A DNA stretch of 64,000 bases. It comes from Mesoflavibacter sp. (GTDB lineage Bacteria > Pseudomonadota > Alphaproteobacteria > UBA8366 > Aestuariispiraceae). How positions within the stretch are numbered: the stretch's first letter is position 1; every line of letters starts with the position of its first letter. The stretch is from assembly GCA_017792345.1 (NCBI GenBank), contig CP051228.1, positions 1,302,001 to 1,366,000 of the forward strand, read 5' to 3'. Positions 16,636 to 26,346 of this stretch are shown here, piece by piece. The notes beneath the pieces were generated by a model. It was not told where the DNA came from, made no database searches, and saw only the letters and a program-made list of their open reading frames with translations. The position numbers were made by a program, and so were the translations under genes.

Positions 16636-17142
16636 ATGTCCTATACGCTTGAAAATCTCGCCGAGGATTGCCGAACCGCCTTGCGGTCGGGCGAAAGCCC
16701 GGAGGCGCTGGAAAAGGTCTGCGGCTTTGTGAAGAAGGCCCTGGCGGATAACGACTTCATGGCGGATCACCTGTTGAACCGGGAGCCGCCGCCGGAGCGA
16801 AACGTGATTTTCGAGGATCCGGAACTGGGTTTCTGCATCTGCGCCCATATCTATGCCGGGGCCAAGCCCGGCGACCCGCACGATCACGGCCCGACCTGGG
16901 CAATCTATGGCCAGGGCGAGGGCGAGACGGAAATGACGGATTGGCGCATCGTCCGGCCGGCCGCCGACGGACAACCGGCCCTGGTCGAGAAGACCCGCAG
17001 CTATGTCCTGAAGCCCGGCGACGCGCATATCTATCCGACCGGCGCGGTCCATGCGCCCCTCCGATACGGTGCGACGCGTCTGTTGCGGATCGAAGGGTCC
17101 AATACGGATCGGATCAAACGGACGCCGATCGCTGTGGTGTAA
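16636..17142 (+). CDS. Cupin protein resembling cysteine dioxygenase
   Basis: 168 residues. The cupin core carries His82 and His84 in DPHDHGPTW and His139 in PTGAVHAPL, spaced like the three-histidine iron site of thiol dioxygenases (86, 88 and 140 in mammalian cysteine dioxygenase). The strand after the first motif reads IYGQGEGETEM and a basic end carries the RIEGSN segment. It follows the GntR gene by 44 bp on the same strand. A thiol dioxygenase making a sulfinate is plausible and would suit the desulfinase-like gene at 4.5 kb, but other cupin substrates are possible. Confidence 0.75.
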   Translation: MSYTLENLAEDCRTALRSGESPEALEKVCGFVKKALADNDFMADHLLNREPPPERNVIFEDPELGFCICAHIYAGAKPGDPHDHGPTWAIYGQGEGETEMTDWRIVRPAADGQPALVEKTRSYVLKPGDAHIYPTGAVHAPLRYGATRLLRIEGSNTDRIKRTPIAVV

Positions 17143-17298
17143 GGCAAGATTGCGCACGCCGCCGCCGATTCTAACCTGCAAATTTACGAATGATTAACGC
17201 CGATATGGAAGTCTGCCCGGAAACACCGTAACCGGGGAGATAGGCCACTGACCCTCAGCGGGACACGTTTCGACCGCGAAGGCGCCCCGACCGGCGGG

Positions 17299-19086
17299 GT
17301 GTCGCTTGAGCAACTGACCGAAGCCTTGCAACAGGTTCCGGTCGGGATCGCTCTCTTCGACGTAGACCATGTCCTTGTGTTTGCGAACGCGGCGGCGCGC
17401 GAGCTTCTGGAATTGACCGATCCGGGCCAGCCCCCCGCCCCCCATATCTCCGATATCTGCGGCGGCCATATCCGTCCTGACGCCAAATCCGAACACACCA
17501 CGCCATCCGGCCGCATGATCGAAACGGCCTGCGAGGCGACGCCCGAGGGCGGCCAGATACTGACCCTCCGTGACGTCACGGACGACCGCGCGTCGGAAAG
17601 CGCCATGCGCGAGAGCGAAGCACGGTTCCGCGACCTGACGGAAATCGCTTCTGACTGGTTCTGGGAGATGGATACCGATTTCCAGTTCACCTTCGTCTCC
17701 AACCGGTTCGAGGATCTATCGGATATCGCGATCACCGAAGTGGTCGGCCGGCGCCGGGGCGAGTCGGACTTCACCGTGCCCGGCCAGGACCTGGCCATCG
17801 CGGCCAATCTGGAGGTCATGCGCCGGCAGCAATCGTTTCGCGACTTCCGGCTATCGGTACGCGGGCGCGATGGCGAGATCCGCATCTTGTCGATCAACGG
17901 TGCCCCTTTCTATGACGAGACCGGTACCTTCGCCGGCTATCGCGGGACCGGCCGCGACCTGTCGGAAATCGAACGCCTGTCCAAAGCCCTCCAGATCCAG
18001 CGCGCCCAGATCAAGGAATTGATGGAACACGCGCCGATACCGATCTTCTTCAAGGACACCCATTTTCGCTTTCAGATCGCGAACGACGCTTTCTATGCCG
18101 AGCGCGGCCTGACCGCGGAACAGGTGATCGGTCATACGTCGCAGGAGGTCTACCCGACTTCCGCCGGGCAGGCCTTTGTCGATCACGACCGGTCCGTGAT
18201 GGAAAGCGGCGATCCGATCGTGCGCGAACATACGATCGGCGGACGAATCGTGCGGACCTACAAGTTCCCGGTCTACAATGACAACGGCGCCCTTCTGGGC
18301 TTGGGCGGGGTTGAGATCGATATTACCGACAGAATCCGCGAGTCCCAGGCCCTGACGGCAGCGAAGACCGAGGCGGAACGTGCCAACAAAGCCAAATCCT
18401 ATTTCCTCGCCAAAGTCAGTCACGAACTGCGCACCCCCCTGAACGCGGTGATCGGCTTCGGCGAGATGCTGCAGGCGGAACTCTTCGGCCCCCTCGGCGA
18501 CAGGCGCTACCACGGTTATGCCCAGGACATCGTCAATTCCGGACGGCACCTCCTGGGACTTGTTTCCGATATCCTGGATATATCCAAGATCGAATCGGAC
18601 GAGATGGAATTGCATGAAGAGAACCTGGACTTGAGCGACCTGGTTCGTCGCGCGGTGACCATGTCCGAAACGGCAAGAAACCAACCTTCCGCGAAGATCT
18701 ATACAGATCAGGTCGCAAACGGAATCCGGCTGTATGGTGATGAAACCGCGTTGCAGCGCATCGTCATGAACCTGGTCGGAAACGCCTTGAAATTCACCGA
18801 TCCGGACGGCCGCGTGGATGTCTCCCTGACAACCGGTTCCAATGGACGTGTGTCCTTGTCGGTGCGCGACACCGGAATCGGCATCGCGGAGGACCAGCTT
18901 CAGGACGTGGTTCAGCCCTTCGCCACCGGCGCCAACCCGTTACGCCTGGGGTATGAAGGCGCGGGGCTGGGGCTCGCCATCGTCAAGGCGCTGTGCAGCG
19001 CCCATGACGCCGCCTTCACCATTCAAAGCAAGGAAGGTGTCGGCACGGTCTGCATGGTGCTGTTCACGTCGTCGCGCCGGCGCTGA
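17299..19086 (+). CDS. Cytoplasmic sensor histidine kinase with three PAS domains
   Basis: About 595 residues, no membrane helix. Order: PAS (about 5-100, VPVGIALFDVDHVLVFANAAARELL), PAS/PAC (about 105-230, ending in GYRGTGRDLSEIE), PAS (about 235-350, HAPIPIFFKDTHFRF, ending in GVEIDITDRI), HisKA with His375 in AKVSHELRTPLN, then HATPase with MNLVGNALKFTD, DTGIGIAED and GAGLGLAIVK boxes. No receiver domain and no response regulator follows, so the partner is elsewhere. GTG 17299 has no clear ribosome-binding site; the frame stays open upstream to CTG 17248, which has GGGGAG 8 bp before it, so translation may start there. Confidence 0.9.
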   Translation: MSLEQLTEALQQVPVGIALFDVDHVLVFANAAARELLELTDPGQPPAPHISDICGGHIRPDAKSEHTTPSGRMIETACEATPEGGQILTLRDVTDDRASESAMRESEARFRDLTEIASDWFWEMDTDFQFTFVSNRFEDLSDIAITEVVGRRRGESDFTVPGQDLAIAANLEVMRRQQSFRDFRLSVRGRDGEIRILSINGAPFYDETGTFAGYRGTGRDLSEIERLSKALQIQRAQIKELMEHAPIPIFFKDTHFRFQIANDAFYAERGLTAEQVIGHTSQEVYPTSAGQAFVDHDRSVMESGDPIVREHTIGGRIVRTYKFPVYNDNGALLGLGGVEIDITDRIRESQALTAAKTEAERANKAKSYFLAKVSHELRTPLNAVIGFGEMLQAELFGPLGDRRYHGYAQDIVNSGRHLLGLVSDILDISKIESDEMELHEENLDLSDLVRRAVTMSETARNQPSAKIYTDQVANGIRLYGDETALQRIVMNLVGNALKFTDPDGRVDVSLTTGSNGRVSLSVRDTGIGIAEDQLQDVVQPFATGANPLRLGYEGAGLGLAIVKALCSAHDAAFTIQSKEGVGTVCMVLFTSSRRR

Positions 19087-19090
19087 CCTG

Positions 19091-20719
19091 TCAGGCCTCG
19101 CCTTCCCGAAGCCGGAAGCGTTGCACCTTGCCGGTCTGGGTTTTCGGCAGAGCATCGATGAATTCGACCCGGCGCGGATATTTATAGGGCGCGACGGTCG
19201 CCTTCACATGGTCCTGCAAGGCTTTGACCAATTCCGGACCTGCGCTGTGCCCCTGCGCCAGGACGACGAAGGCCTTCACGATCTGCCCCCGTTCCTCGTC
19301 CGGCACGCCGATCACACCGCATTCGGCGACCGCCGGATGGCTCAGCAGCGCCTCCTCAACCTCCGGTCCCGCAATGTTGTAACCGGACGACACGATCATA
19401 TCGTCAGCCCGGGCGGCGAAATGGAAGGCACCGTCTTCGTCCTGAATGAAGGCATCCCCGGTCAGGTTCCAGCCATCGCGGACATATTTCAGCTGCCGAT
19501 CGTCGGCCAGATAGCGGCACCCCGTCGGCCCGCGCACCGCCAGTTTACCGACCGTTCCGCGCGGCACTTCGTTCATGTCGTCGTCGACGACCTTCGCCTC
19601 GTAACCCGGCACCGGGCGGCCGGTCGATCCCGGCTTGGCATCGTCCAACGTGTTGGTGACGAAGATATGCAGCATCTCGGTCGCGCCGATCCCGTCCAGG
19701 ATCGGAACGCCGGTCTTCTCGACCCAGGCCTCATACGTCGGGGCCGGCAGGGTTTCGCCCGCGGAAACCGCGACGCGCAGGCTGGACAGGTCGGCCCCCT
19801 GATCCATCGCCCGCATCATCGCGCGATAGGCGGTCGGCGCCGTGAAGCAGACGGTCGCCTTATAGGTCTCGATGATCTCGATCAGGTTCGGCGGCGACGC
19901 ATTCTCCAGCAGGGTCGCCGTCGCCCCGAAGCGCAGCGGAAAGACCGCCAGGCCACCCAGGCCGAAGGTGAATGCCAGGGGCGGCGATCCGACGAAGATG
20001 TCGTCGGGCGTCACTTTCAGGACCGATGCCGCATAGCCGTCCGCGATCGCCAGAATATCGCGGTGGAAATGCATCGTCGCCTTGGGTAGCCCCGTCGTGC
20101 CGGAGGTGAAGCCCAGCAGCGCGACATCGTCCCGGCCCGTCTTCACCGCGTCGAACTTCACGGATTTGTTCAGCGCGATCCGATCCAGCTCGCTGTCATG
20201 GTTTGCGGTGCCGTCGAAGCTGACCACCTTTTCCAAGTACTTGTTGTCCTTGGCGCAGGCGACCAGTTCATCCGCCATGCGGCTGTCGGTCAGGGCCAGC
20301 GAGACCTGGGCCTTATTGACGATTTTCGTCAGTTCCGCCGCGCGCAGCATCGGCATGGTGTTGACCGCGACGCCCCCCGCCTTGGTCACCGCCAGCCAGG
20401 CCGCGACCATGGCCGGGTTGTTCCCGGACCGGATCAGCACCCGGTCGCCGGGCTGGACGCCGTAATCTTCCACCAGCGCATGCGCCAGACGGTTGGTCCA
20501 GTCGGACAGTTCCTTGTAGGTCCTCTGCCGACCGTTCCCGATCAGGGCGACATTGTCGCCGAACCCTTTCTGGACCATGCGGTCGGTCAGTTCGACGGCG
20601 CAGTTGATGTAATCCGGATACTGATATTCCGGCCGATCCAGAATCAGATCCGGCCATTGATCGGCCGGTGGCAGATTGTCCCGCGCGAAAGTGTCGATAT
20701 GTGCCGTCGGTCCCAACAT
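19091..20719 (-). CDS. abmG: 2-aminobenzoate-CoA ligase (anthranilate activation)
   Basis: 542 residues of the benzoate-CoA ligase branch of AMP-forming acyl-CoA synthetases: the P-loop GFTSGTTGLPKATMHFHRD, the middle motif DGIGATEMLHIF, the LTGDAFIQDEDG hinge region and the C-terminal catalytic lysine in PKTQTGKVQRF. The start MLGPTAHIDTFARDNLPP is the pattern of 2-aminobenzoate-CoA ligases as I recall them. ATG 20719 is preferred because AGGAG lies about 10 bp upstream, while ATG 20728 is too close to it. It is last in a six-gene operon with anthraniloyl-CoA monooxygenase, which supports anthranilate rather than benzoate as substrate. Confidence 0.87.
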   Translation of the reverse strand: MLGPTAHIDTFARDNLPPADQWPDLILDRPEYQYPDYINCAVELTDRMVQKGFGDNVALIGNGRQRTYKELSDWTNRLAHALVEDYGVQPGDRVLIRSGNNPAMVAAWLAVTKAGGVAVNTMPMLRAAELTKIVNKAQVSLALTDSRMADELVACAKDNKYLEKVVSFDGTANHDSELDRIALNKSVKFDAVKTGRDDVALLGFTSGTTGLPKATMHFHRDILAIADGYAASVLKVTPDDIFVGSPPLAFTFGLGGLAVFPLRFGATATLLENASPPNLIEIIETYKATVCFTAPTAYRAMMRAMDQGADLSSLRVAVSAGETLPAPTYEAWVEKTGVPILDGIGATEMLHIFVTNTLDDAKPGSTGRPVPGYEAKVVDDDMNEVPRGTVGKLAVRGPTGCRYLADDRQLKYVRDGWNLTGDAFIQDEDGAFHFAARADDMIVSSGYNIAGPEVEEALLSHPAVAECGVIGVPDEERGQIVKAFVVLAQGHSAGPELVKALQDHVKATVAPYKYPRRVEFIDALPKTQTGKVQRFRLREGEA

Positions 20720-20733
20720 GATCCCCATTCTCC

Positions 20734-21894
20734 TCAGCCCTGTTCGGCTAATGCGTGGCGGGCGATGACGACTTTTTGCACGTCGCTTGCGCCCTCATAG
20801 ATGCGGAGCGCGCGGATTTCCCGGTACAGGCGTTCCACCACCGCGCCCGACCGCACCCCGTCCCCGCCATGGATCTGTACGGCGGCGTCAATCACGCGCT
20901 GCGCCGCCTCCGTCGCATAAAGCTTTGCCATGGACGCCTCGCGGCTGACCCGCGCCGCGCCGCCATCCTTGGTCCAGGCCGCGCGATAGATCAAAAGCGC
21001 CGCCGCATCGACATCCAGTGCCATATCCGCCAGATGCCCCTGCACCATCTGCAATTCCGCCATCGGCGCCCCGAAAAGCTCGCGGCCCGATGCACGGGCC
21101 AGGGCTTCGTCGAGCGCGCGCCTGGCAAAACCCAAAGCCGCCGCGCCAACCGTCGACCGGAAGACGTCCAGCACGCTCATCGCGATCCGGAAACCCTTGC
21201 CGCGTTCGCCGATCAGAGCGTCTTTGGGAATGCGGCAATTCTCGAATTTAAGGCGTGCCAGGGGGTGCGGCGCGATGACGTCGATCCGCTCCGCAATGGT
21301 AAAGCCTTCCGTTTCCGCCGGGACGATGAAGGCGCTGAGCCCCTTTGCCCCCGGCCCTTCGCCGGTGCGGGCGAAGACGACATAGAGATCCGCGATTCCG
21401 CCGTTGGAGATCCAGGTCTTCTCGCCGTTCAGGACATAACCGTCCGCCGTCTCTTCCGCCGAACAGGCGATATCCGCGACGTCGGAGCCGGATTTCGGTT
21501 CGGTCAGCGCGAAGGCGGCCAACGCGCCCCCGGCCCGGGTTCGGGTCAGCCATTCCCGGCGCTGGGCGTCGCTGCCGAACAGCGAGATCGCGCCCGCGCC
21601 CAGCCCCTGCATGGCAAAGGCGAAATCCGCCAGCCCGTCATGGCGCGCCAGGGTCTCGCGGATCAAACACAGGCTGCGCACATCCAGACCCGACGACGGG
21701 TCGGACGGGTCCGGCGCGCTATGGGTCAGCCAGCCGTCCCGCCCCATCCGGGCGACCAGATCCCGGCATGCGGCATCCACATCGCCATGGTCGACATCCT
21801 TCAGCGCCGTTTCCGCCCACCGGTCCAGATCGGCGGCCAACGCACGGTGCCGGTCCTCGAAGAACGGCCAGGTCAGGAAGGACGTGTCGGCCAT
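20734..21894 (-). CDS. Acyl-CoA dehydrogenase of the anthranilate pathway
   Basis: 386 residues, complete FAD-dependent acyl-CoA dehydrogenase: [68 protein letters not shown]. The catalytic glutamate of YEGAS is present, unlike in the enzyme at 4536. Lies between the CoA ligase (15 bp) and enoyl-CoA hydratase (3 bp) genes. In the hybrid anthranilate pathway it would oxidise a ring-derived acyl-CoA during the beta-oxidation-like steps after dearomatisation. The exact step is not defined by sequence. Confidence 0.88.
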   Translation of the reverse strand: MADTSFLTWPFFEDRHRALAADLDRWAETALKDVDHGDVDAACRDLVARMGRDGWLTHSAPDPSDPSSGLDVRSLCLIRETLARHDGLADFAFAMQGLGAGAISLFGSDAQRREWLTRTRAGGALAAFALTEPKSGSDVADIACSAEETADGYVLNGEKTWISNGGIADLYVVFARTGEGPGAKGLSAFIVPAETEGFTIAERIDVIAPHPLARLKFENCRIPKDALIGERGKGFRIAMSVLDVFRSTVGAAALGFARRALDEALARASGRELFGAPMAELQMVQGHLADMALDVDAAALLIYRAAWTKDGGAARVSREASMAKLYATEAAQRVIDAAVQIHGGDGVRSGAVVERLYREIRALRIYEGASDVQKVVIARHALAEQG

Positions 21895-21897
21895 GGT

Positions 21898-22710
21898 TCA
21901 ATCCCCCTTGAAGTCCGGCTTCTGCTTGGCGACGAAGGCGTCATAGGCGCGCTGGAAATCCTGGGTCTGCATGCAGATCGCCTGGGCCTGGGCTTCGGCT
22001 TCGATGGCCTGATCCAGCGTCATCGACCATTCCTGGTTCAGCATGGTCTTGGTCATCATATGGCCGAAGGTCGGACCGTCAGCCAGTTTCCCGGCCAGTG
22101 CGACCGCCTCGGCCTCCAGGTCTTCCGCCGGCAGCAGGCGGTTGAAGAAACCCCAATCGAAGCCTTCCTGACCGGACATCGGCCGGCCGGTGAACAGAAG
22201 CTCCGCCGCGCGGCCCTGGCCGATCATCCGGGGCAGCATGGCGCAGGCGCCCATATCGCACCCCGCCAGGCCGACCTTGGTGAACAGATAGGCGGTCTTC
22301 GATTCCGCCGTGCCGTAACGCAGATCGGCATAGAGCGCGACCATGGCACCGGCACCGACGCAGATCCCGTCGACGGCCGCGATGACCGGCTGCGGACAGG
22401 CCTTCATCGCCCGGACCAGATCGCCGGTCATGCGGGTGAATTCCAGCAACCCCTTCATGTCGCGCTGCAGCAGCGGACCGATGATGTCGTGCACATCCCC
22501 GCCGGAGCAGAAATTGCCGCCATTCGACGCGAAGACCACGGCCTTCACGTCATCGGCATAAACCAGGTCGCGGAACGTGTCCCGAAGCTCCGCATAGGAC
22601 TCGAAGGTCAGCGGGTTCTTGCGGTCCGGCCGGTTCAACCGGATGACCGCCGTGTCGCCCTGCATCTCCCACAGGAAATGGGCCGGTTTCAGATCCTTCA
22701 TCGAAGCCAT
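21898..22710 (-). CDS. Enoyl-CoA hydratase/isomerase family protein
   Basis: 270 residues of the crotonase fold. The oxyanion-hole segments are visible in [16 protein letters not shown] and [22 protein letters not shown], followed by [26 protein letters not shown] where the hydratase glutamates normally lie; the second is replaced by an Asp/Met region, so hydration, isomerisation or ring hydrolysis remain possible. It sits in the anthranilate operon, three bases after which the acyl-CoA dehydrogenase begins and four bases before which MarR ends. Probably hydrates or opens a cyclic enoyl-CoA formed after ring reduction. Confidence 0.87.
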   Translation of the reverse strand: MASMKDLKPAHFLWEMQGDTAVIRLNRPDRKNPLTFESYAELRDTFRDLVYADDVKAVVFASNGGNFCSGGDVHDIIGPLLQRDMKGLLEFTRMTGDLVRAMKACPQPVIAAVDGICVGAGAMVALYADLRYGTAESKTAYLFTKVGLAGCDMGACAMLPRMIGQGRAAELLFTGRPMSGQEGFDWGFFNRLLPAEDLEAEAVALAGKLADGPTFGHMMTKTMLNQEWSMTLDQAIEAEAQAQAICMQTQDFQRAYDAFVAKQKPDFKGD

Positions 22711-22714
22711 GTCA

Positions 22715-23200
22715 TCAATCCTTGGACTTTGTTTTCCGCTGACGGTCCATGCCCGACGACTGCATGCCGTCGCGCAGCACCTGGAACATGTCGGTCATCC
22801 GCCCGGTATCTTCCGCCGCCAGGGGCGTCAGCATCTCATCGATCCAGCGCTGATGCGCGGCGGCCATCTTGGCGAATTCTGCCCGACCCAGATCGGTCAG
22901 TGCCACCAGCGTCGCGCGGCGGTCGCGTTCATTGGTGACACGCTGGACCCGGCCTTCCTGTTCCAGCCGGTCGACGATGCCGGTGACATTCCCGTTGGAG
23001 ACGACAAGCTGTTCCGACAGCCGGGTCATGCTCATCCCCTCGTCGCTGCGGAACAGGGCCGCCATGACATCGAAGCGCGGCAGCGTCGTATCGAATTCCG
23101 ACTTCAACCGGTCGCGCAGAACGTATTCCACATTTCGTGTGGTGCGCAGCATGCTGAGCCAGAGCTTCAGGCGCTTCTTGGCGCCGGACGGATCCTGCAT
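22715..23200 (-). CDS. MarR-family regulator of the anthranilate operon
   Basis: 161 residues with a winged helix of MarR type: [19 protein letters not shown], the recognition helix [18 protein letters not shown], and the wing [18 protein letters not shown]. It resembles regulators of aromatic CoA-thioester pathways, which usually respond to an aryl-CoA. ATG 23200 follows GGGGGAGAGG and shares one base with the TGA of the preceding dehydrogenase gene (TGATG), so translation is coupled. Being inside the operon it is likely autoregulated; a pair of palindromes at 26323-26346 is the candidate site. The longer frame start is not supported. Confidence 0.9.
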   Translation of the reverse strand: MQDPSGAKKRLKLWLSMLRTTRNVEYVLRDRLKSEFDTTLPRFDVMAALFRSDEGMSMTRLSEQLVVSNGNVTGIVDRLEQEGRVQRVTNERDRRATLVALTDLGRAEFAKMAAAHQRWIDEMLTPLAAEDTGRMTDMFQVLRDGMQSSGMDRQRKTKSKD

Positions 23201-23961
23201 CAGACCTCTCCCCCCGCGACGGCAATCGCCTGTCCGGTCACGCCGGCAGCCTCCGGCGCGCAGAGCCACAGGATTGTCGCGGCAACTTCCGACGGCTGAA
23301 TGAACCGGTTCTGCGGATTGATCTTGGTAAGCTCCGCGCGCGCCGCCGCCTCGTCACGTCCGGTCTTTTCCATGATATTGCGGATGCTGTCTTCCAGCAT
23401 CGGGGTTTCGGTGAATCCCGGGCAGACCGCGTTCACGGTGATCCCCTCCCGCGCCGTTTCCTGCGCCAGCGCGCGCATCAGCCCGACTGTCCCGTGCTTG
23501 GCCGCGCAATAGGGCGCGACATAGGCATAGCCCTTCAGCCCCGCCGTGCTGGCGACGAAGATCAACCGCCCGGCCTTTGCCTTGCGCATCGGGCCCAGCG
23601 CCGCGCGGGCGGTCAGGAAGGATCCGGTCAGGTTGACCGCGATCATCCGGTCCCAGCCCGCCAGATCGGTCTTGCCCAGCGGCGCGCTTTCCGCCGAACC
23701 GGCATTGGCGATGACGATGCCCGGCGCGTCGAAACCTTGCGCGGCCTTCGTGAACAGGGCATCGACCGATGCCTCATCCGTGACGTCGCAGGCGATGGCT
23801 TGCGCCTTTGGAAGTTCCGCCGCCAGAGCCTCGATCGGTCCCGCGCGTCGCCCGGCAAGGGTCACCGCCGCCCCGGCATTCGCGAGCGACCGGGCAATCG
23901 CCGCGCCGACGCCGGTACCGCCGCCGGTGATGAGGGCATGCTGTCCGGACAGGTCCGTCAT
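23200..23961 (-). CDS. Short-chain dehydrogenase/reductase, probable 3-hydroxyacyl-CoA dehydrogenase
   Basis: 253 residues, classical SDR: cofactor loop GGGTGVGAA (13-21), NAG at 86-88, catalytic Ser138 (FVASTAG), Tyr151 and Lys155 (YCAAK), and NAVCPGFTETPML after the catalytic helix. In this operon it likely oxidises the 3-hydroxyacyl-CoA produced by the neighbouring hydratase with NAD. The gene begins four bases after the monooxygenase gene and its stop overlaps the marR start. Family is clear; the substrate is inferred from position. Confidence 0.88.
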   Translation of the reverse strand: MTDLSGQHALITGGGTGVGAAIARSLANAGAAVTLAGRRAGPIEALAAELPKAQAIACDVTDEASVDALFTKAAQGFDAPGIVIANAGSAESAPLGKTDLAGWDRMIAVNLTGSFLTARAALGPMRKAKAGRLIFVASTAGLKGYAYVAPYCAAKHGTVGLMRALAQETAREGITVNAVCPGFTETPMLEDSIRNIMEKTGRDEAAARAELTKINPQNRFIQPSEVAATILWLCAPEAAGVTGQAIAVAGGEV

Positions 23962-23965
23962 GCTT

Positions 23966-26260
23966 TTACACCTTTCCTGTCATAACGTCCTGGCGCGCGG
24001 CCAGGCGCTGCAACTGGTCGCGTCCCGGAAGGTAGGGCGACGGCCAGGCGGCCTCGTCATAGCCCAGGGCCGCGGCGGCATGTAGGGTCCAATACGGATC
24101 GGCGAGATGCGGCCGGGCGAGGCAGCACAGATCGGCGCGGCCCGCCATCAGGATCGAATTGACATGGTCCGGCTCATAAATGTTGCCGACCGCCATGGTC
24201 GCGATTCCGGCCTCGTTGCGGATCCGGTCCGAAAACGGGGTCTGGAACATGCGGCCATAGACCGGGCGGGCGCGTTTCGACGTCTGGCCGGCCGACACGT
24301 CGATAATGTCGACACCCGCCTCCTGCAGAATGCGGGCGATCTCGACGGCGTCGTCGGGCCCGACCCCATCTTCTTCCACCCAGTCATTGGCGGAGATCCG
24401 GATGGAGATCGGCTTATCTTCCGGCCAGACGGCGCGGACCGCGTGGAAAACTTCCAGCGGGAAGCGAAGGCGATTTTCCAGACTGCCGCCATAGGCATCG
24501 GTGCGCCGGTTGGTCAGCGGCGTGATGAAGGCCGACATCAGATAGCCATGGGCGTAATGCAGTTCCAGCAAGTCGAACCCGGCCCGCGCGCCGCGTTCCG
24601 CCGCCGCGACGAATTGGTCCCGCACCTGATCCATATCGGCGCGGGTCATTTCCTTCGGCACCTGGTTACGGTCGGACCAGGCCACCGGCGACGGCGCCAG
24701 GATTTCCCAATTGCCGTCCTTCAGCGGCGCGTCCATTTCTTCCCAACCGAGCTGGGTCGATCCCTTCGGACCGGAATGACCGAGCTGAAGCGCCATCTTG
24801 GCCGGGGTCTCGCGATGGACGAAATCGACGATCCGTTTCCAGGCGGCTTCCTGATCGTCGGCATAGAGGCCCGGGCAGCCGCGCGTGATCCGCCCTTCCG
24901 GGGAAACGCAGGTCATTTCGGTATAGACCAAACCCGCCCCGCCCAAAGCCCGGCTGGTGTAATGGGTGAAATGCCAGTCGGTCGGACAGCCGTTCTCGGC
25001 CTTGTACTGGGCCATGGGCGACACGACGATGCGGTTGGCCAGTTCCAGCCCGCGCAGGCGGAAGGGCACGAACATCGGCGCCCGGACGGTTTCCGGCGAT
25101 TGCCCGACCGCATTGGCTTCGAACCAGCGCTCTGCCGATTCCAGCCAGGCGGCGTCGCGCGCGCGCAGGTTTTCATGGCTGATCCGCTGTGACCGGGTCA
25201 GCAGCGAATAGGTGAACTGCACCGGGTCGAGATGCAGATAGCGCTCGACCTCCTCGAACCATTCGGTCGAATTGCGGGCCGCCGATTGCAGGCGCAGGAC
25301 TTCCAGCCGCCGTTCGTCCTCATAGCGCCGGAAGGCCGCCGCCAGATCGGGTTCGGAATGGACGTACTCGGCCAGCGCGATGGCGCTTTCCAGCGCCAGC
25401 TTGGTGCCCGACCCGATCGAGAAATGCGCCGTGGCCGCCGCGTCCCCCATCAGCACAATATTTTCGTGGGACCAGGTTTCGCAAAGAACCCGGTTGAAGT
25501 TCAGCCAGGCGGAGCCGCGCAGATGTTTTGCGTTGCTCATCAGGCCGTGCCCGTCGAGATATTTACCGAAGATCTTCTCGCAGACGGCGATGGTCTCGTC
25601 GGTCGTCATGTCGCCGAAGCCGAAATTCCGCCAGGTCTGTTCGGTACATTCGACGATGAAGGTCGCGGTCTTGTCGTCGAACTGATAGGCGTGGACCCAG
25701 ATCCAGCCATGTTCGGTTTCTTCGAAGATGAAGGTGAAGGCGTCGCCGAAGGTCTGGGTCGTCCCCAGCCAGATATATTTGCAGGCGCGGGTATCGATAT
25801 CCGGTTTGAAGACGTCCTCATGCGCCTTGCGAGCCCTGGAATTCACGCCGTCGCAGGCGACGACCAGATCGAAGTCCCGGCGATAGGTGTCGATATCCTC
25901 GATCTCTGTTTCAAAGACCAGATTGACGCCGAGGTCCCGCGCCCGGTCCTGCAGCACGTTCAAGAGCTTCTTGCGCCCGATGCCGCAGAAGCCGTGCCCG
26001 CCCGATGCGATCATCTGCCCGCGGTAATGGACCGCGACATCGTCCCAATAGGAGAAGTTCTTGCGAATCTCCGCCGCACTTTCGGCGTCGTTGCGCGCCA
26101 GATTGTCCAGCGTCTCGTCCGACAGGACCACGCCCCAGCCGAACGTATCGTATGGCCGGTTGCGTTCGATCACCGTCACGTCATGCGACGGGTCGCGGCG
26201 CTTCATGGATATCGCGAAGTAGAGGCCCGCCGGGCCGCCCCCAAGACATGCGACACGCAT
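23966..26260 (-). CDS. abmA: 2-aminobenzoyl-CoA (anthraniloyl-CoA) monooxygenase/reductase
   Basis: 764 residues made of two enzymes. Residues 1-about 375 form an FAD monooxygenase (GGGPAGLYF nucleotide loop, [13 protein letters not shown] near the end). From about 395 to the end lies an Old Yellow Enzyme-type NADH:flavin reductase ([58 protein letters not shown]). The same fusion in Azoarcus evansii hydroxylates and then reduces the ring of 2-aminobenzoyl-CoA. Related fusions act on salicylyl-CoA, so that is the alternative, but the adjacent ligase favours anthranilate. First gene of the operon, with an AT-rich palindrome pair upstream. Confidence 0.9.
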   Translation of the reverse strand: MRVACLGGGPAGLYFAISMKRRDPSHDVTVIERNRPYDTFGWGVVLSDETLDNLARNDAESAAEIRKNFSYWDDVAVHYRGQMIASGGHGFCGIGRKKLLNVLQDRARDLGVNLVFETEIEDIDTYRRDFDLVVACDGVNSRARKAHEDVFKPDIDTRACKYIWLGTTQTFGDAFTFIFEETEHGWIWVHAYQFDDKTATFIVECTEQTWRNFGFGDMTTDETIAVCEKIFGKYLDGHGLMSNAKHLRGSAWLNFNRVLCETWSHENIVLMGDAAATAHFSIGSGTKLALESAIALAEYVHSEPDLAAAFRRYEDERRLEVLRLQSAARNSTEWFEEVERYLHLDPVQFTYSLLTRSQRISHENLRARDAAWLESAERWFEANAVGQSPETVRAPMFVPFRLRGLELANRIVVSPMAQYKAENGCPTDWHFTHYTSRALGGAGLVYTEMTCVSPEGRITRGCPGLYADDQEAAWKRIVDFVHRETPAKMALQLGHSGPKGSTQLGWEEMDAPLKDGNWEILAPSPVAWSDRNQVPKEMTRADMDQVRDQFVAAAERGARAGFDLLELHYAHGYLMSAFITPLTNRRTDAYGGSLENRLRFPLEVFHAVRAVWPEDKPISIRISANDWVEEDGVGPDDAVEIARILQEAGVDIIDVSAGQTSKRARPVYGRMFQTPFSDRIRNEAGIATMAVGNIYEPDHVNSILMAGRADLCCLARPHLADPYWTLHAAAALGYDEAAWPSPYLPGRDQLQRLAARQDVMTGKV

Positions 26261-26322
26261 CGATCACGCTCCCTCTGCCGGTTTCGGACACAAAGAGGGT
26301 GACGCAGGCCTGTTATTATTTC

Positions 26323-26346
26323 AAGTCAAAACTTTTTAAGCTTAAA
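26323..26346. promoter_or_regulatory. Two abutting palindromes, candidate MarR operator
   Basis: AAGTCAAAACTT (26323-26334, arms AAGT/ACTT) directly abuts the perfect 12-bp palindrome TTTAAGCTTAAA (26335-26346). They lie 63-86 bp before the monooxygenase start in a conspicuously AT-rich patch, overlapping the last codons and stop of the dehydrogenase gene upstream. Probably the operator and promoter region of the anthranilate operon. Inference only. Confidence 0.5.

Noticed and set aside
20755-22938. 727-residue open frame antisense to acyl-CoA dehydrogenase and hydratase genes
   Set aside because: Both genes on the minus strand have full family motifs; the antisense product has none.
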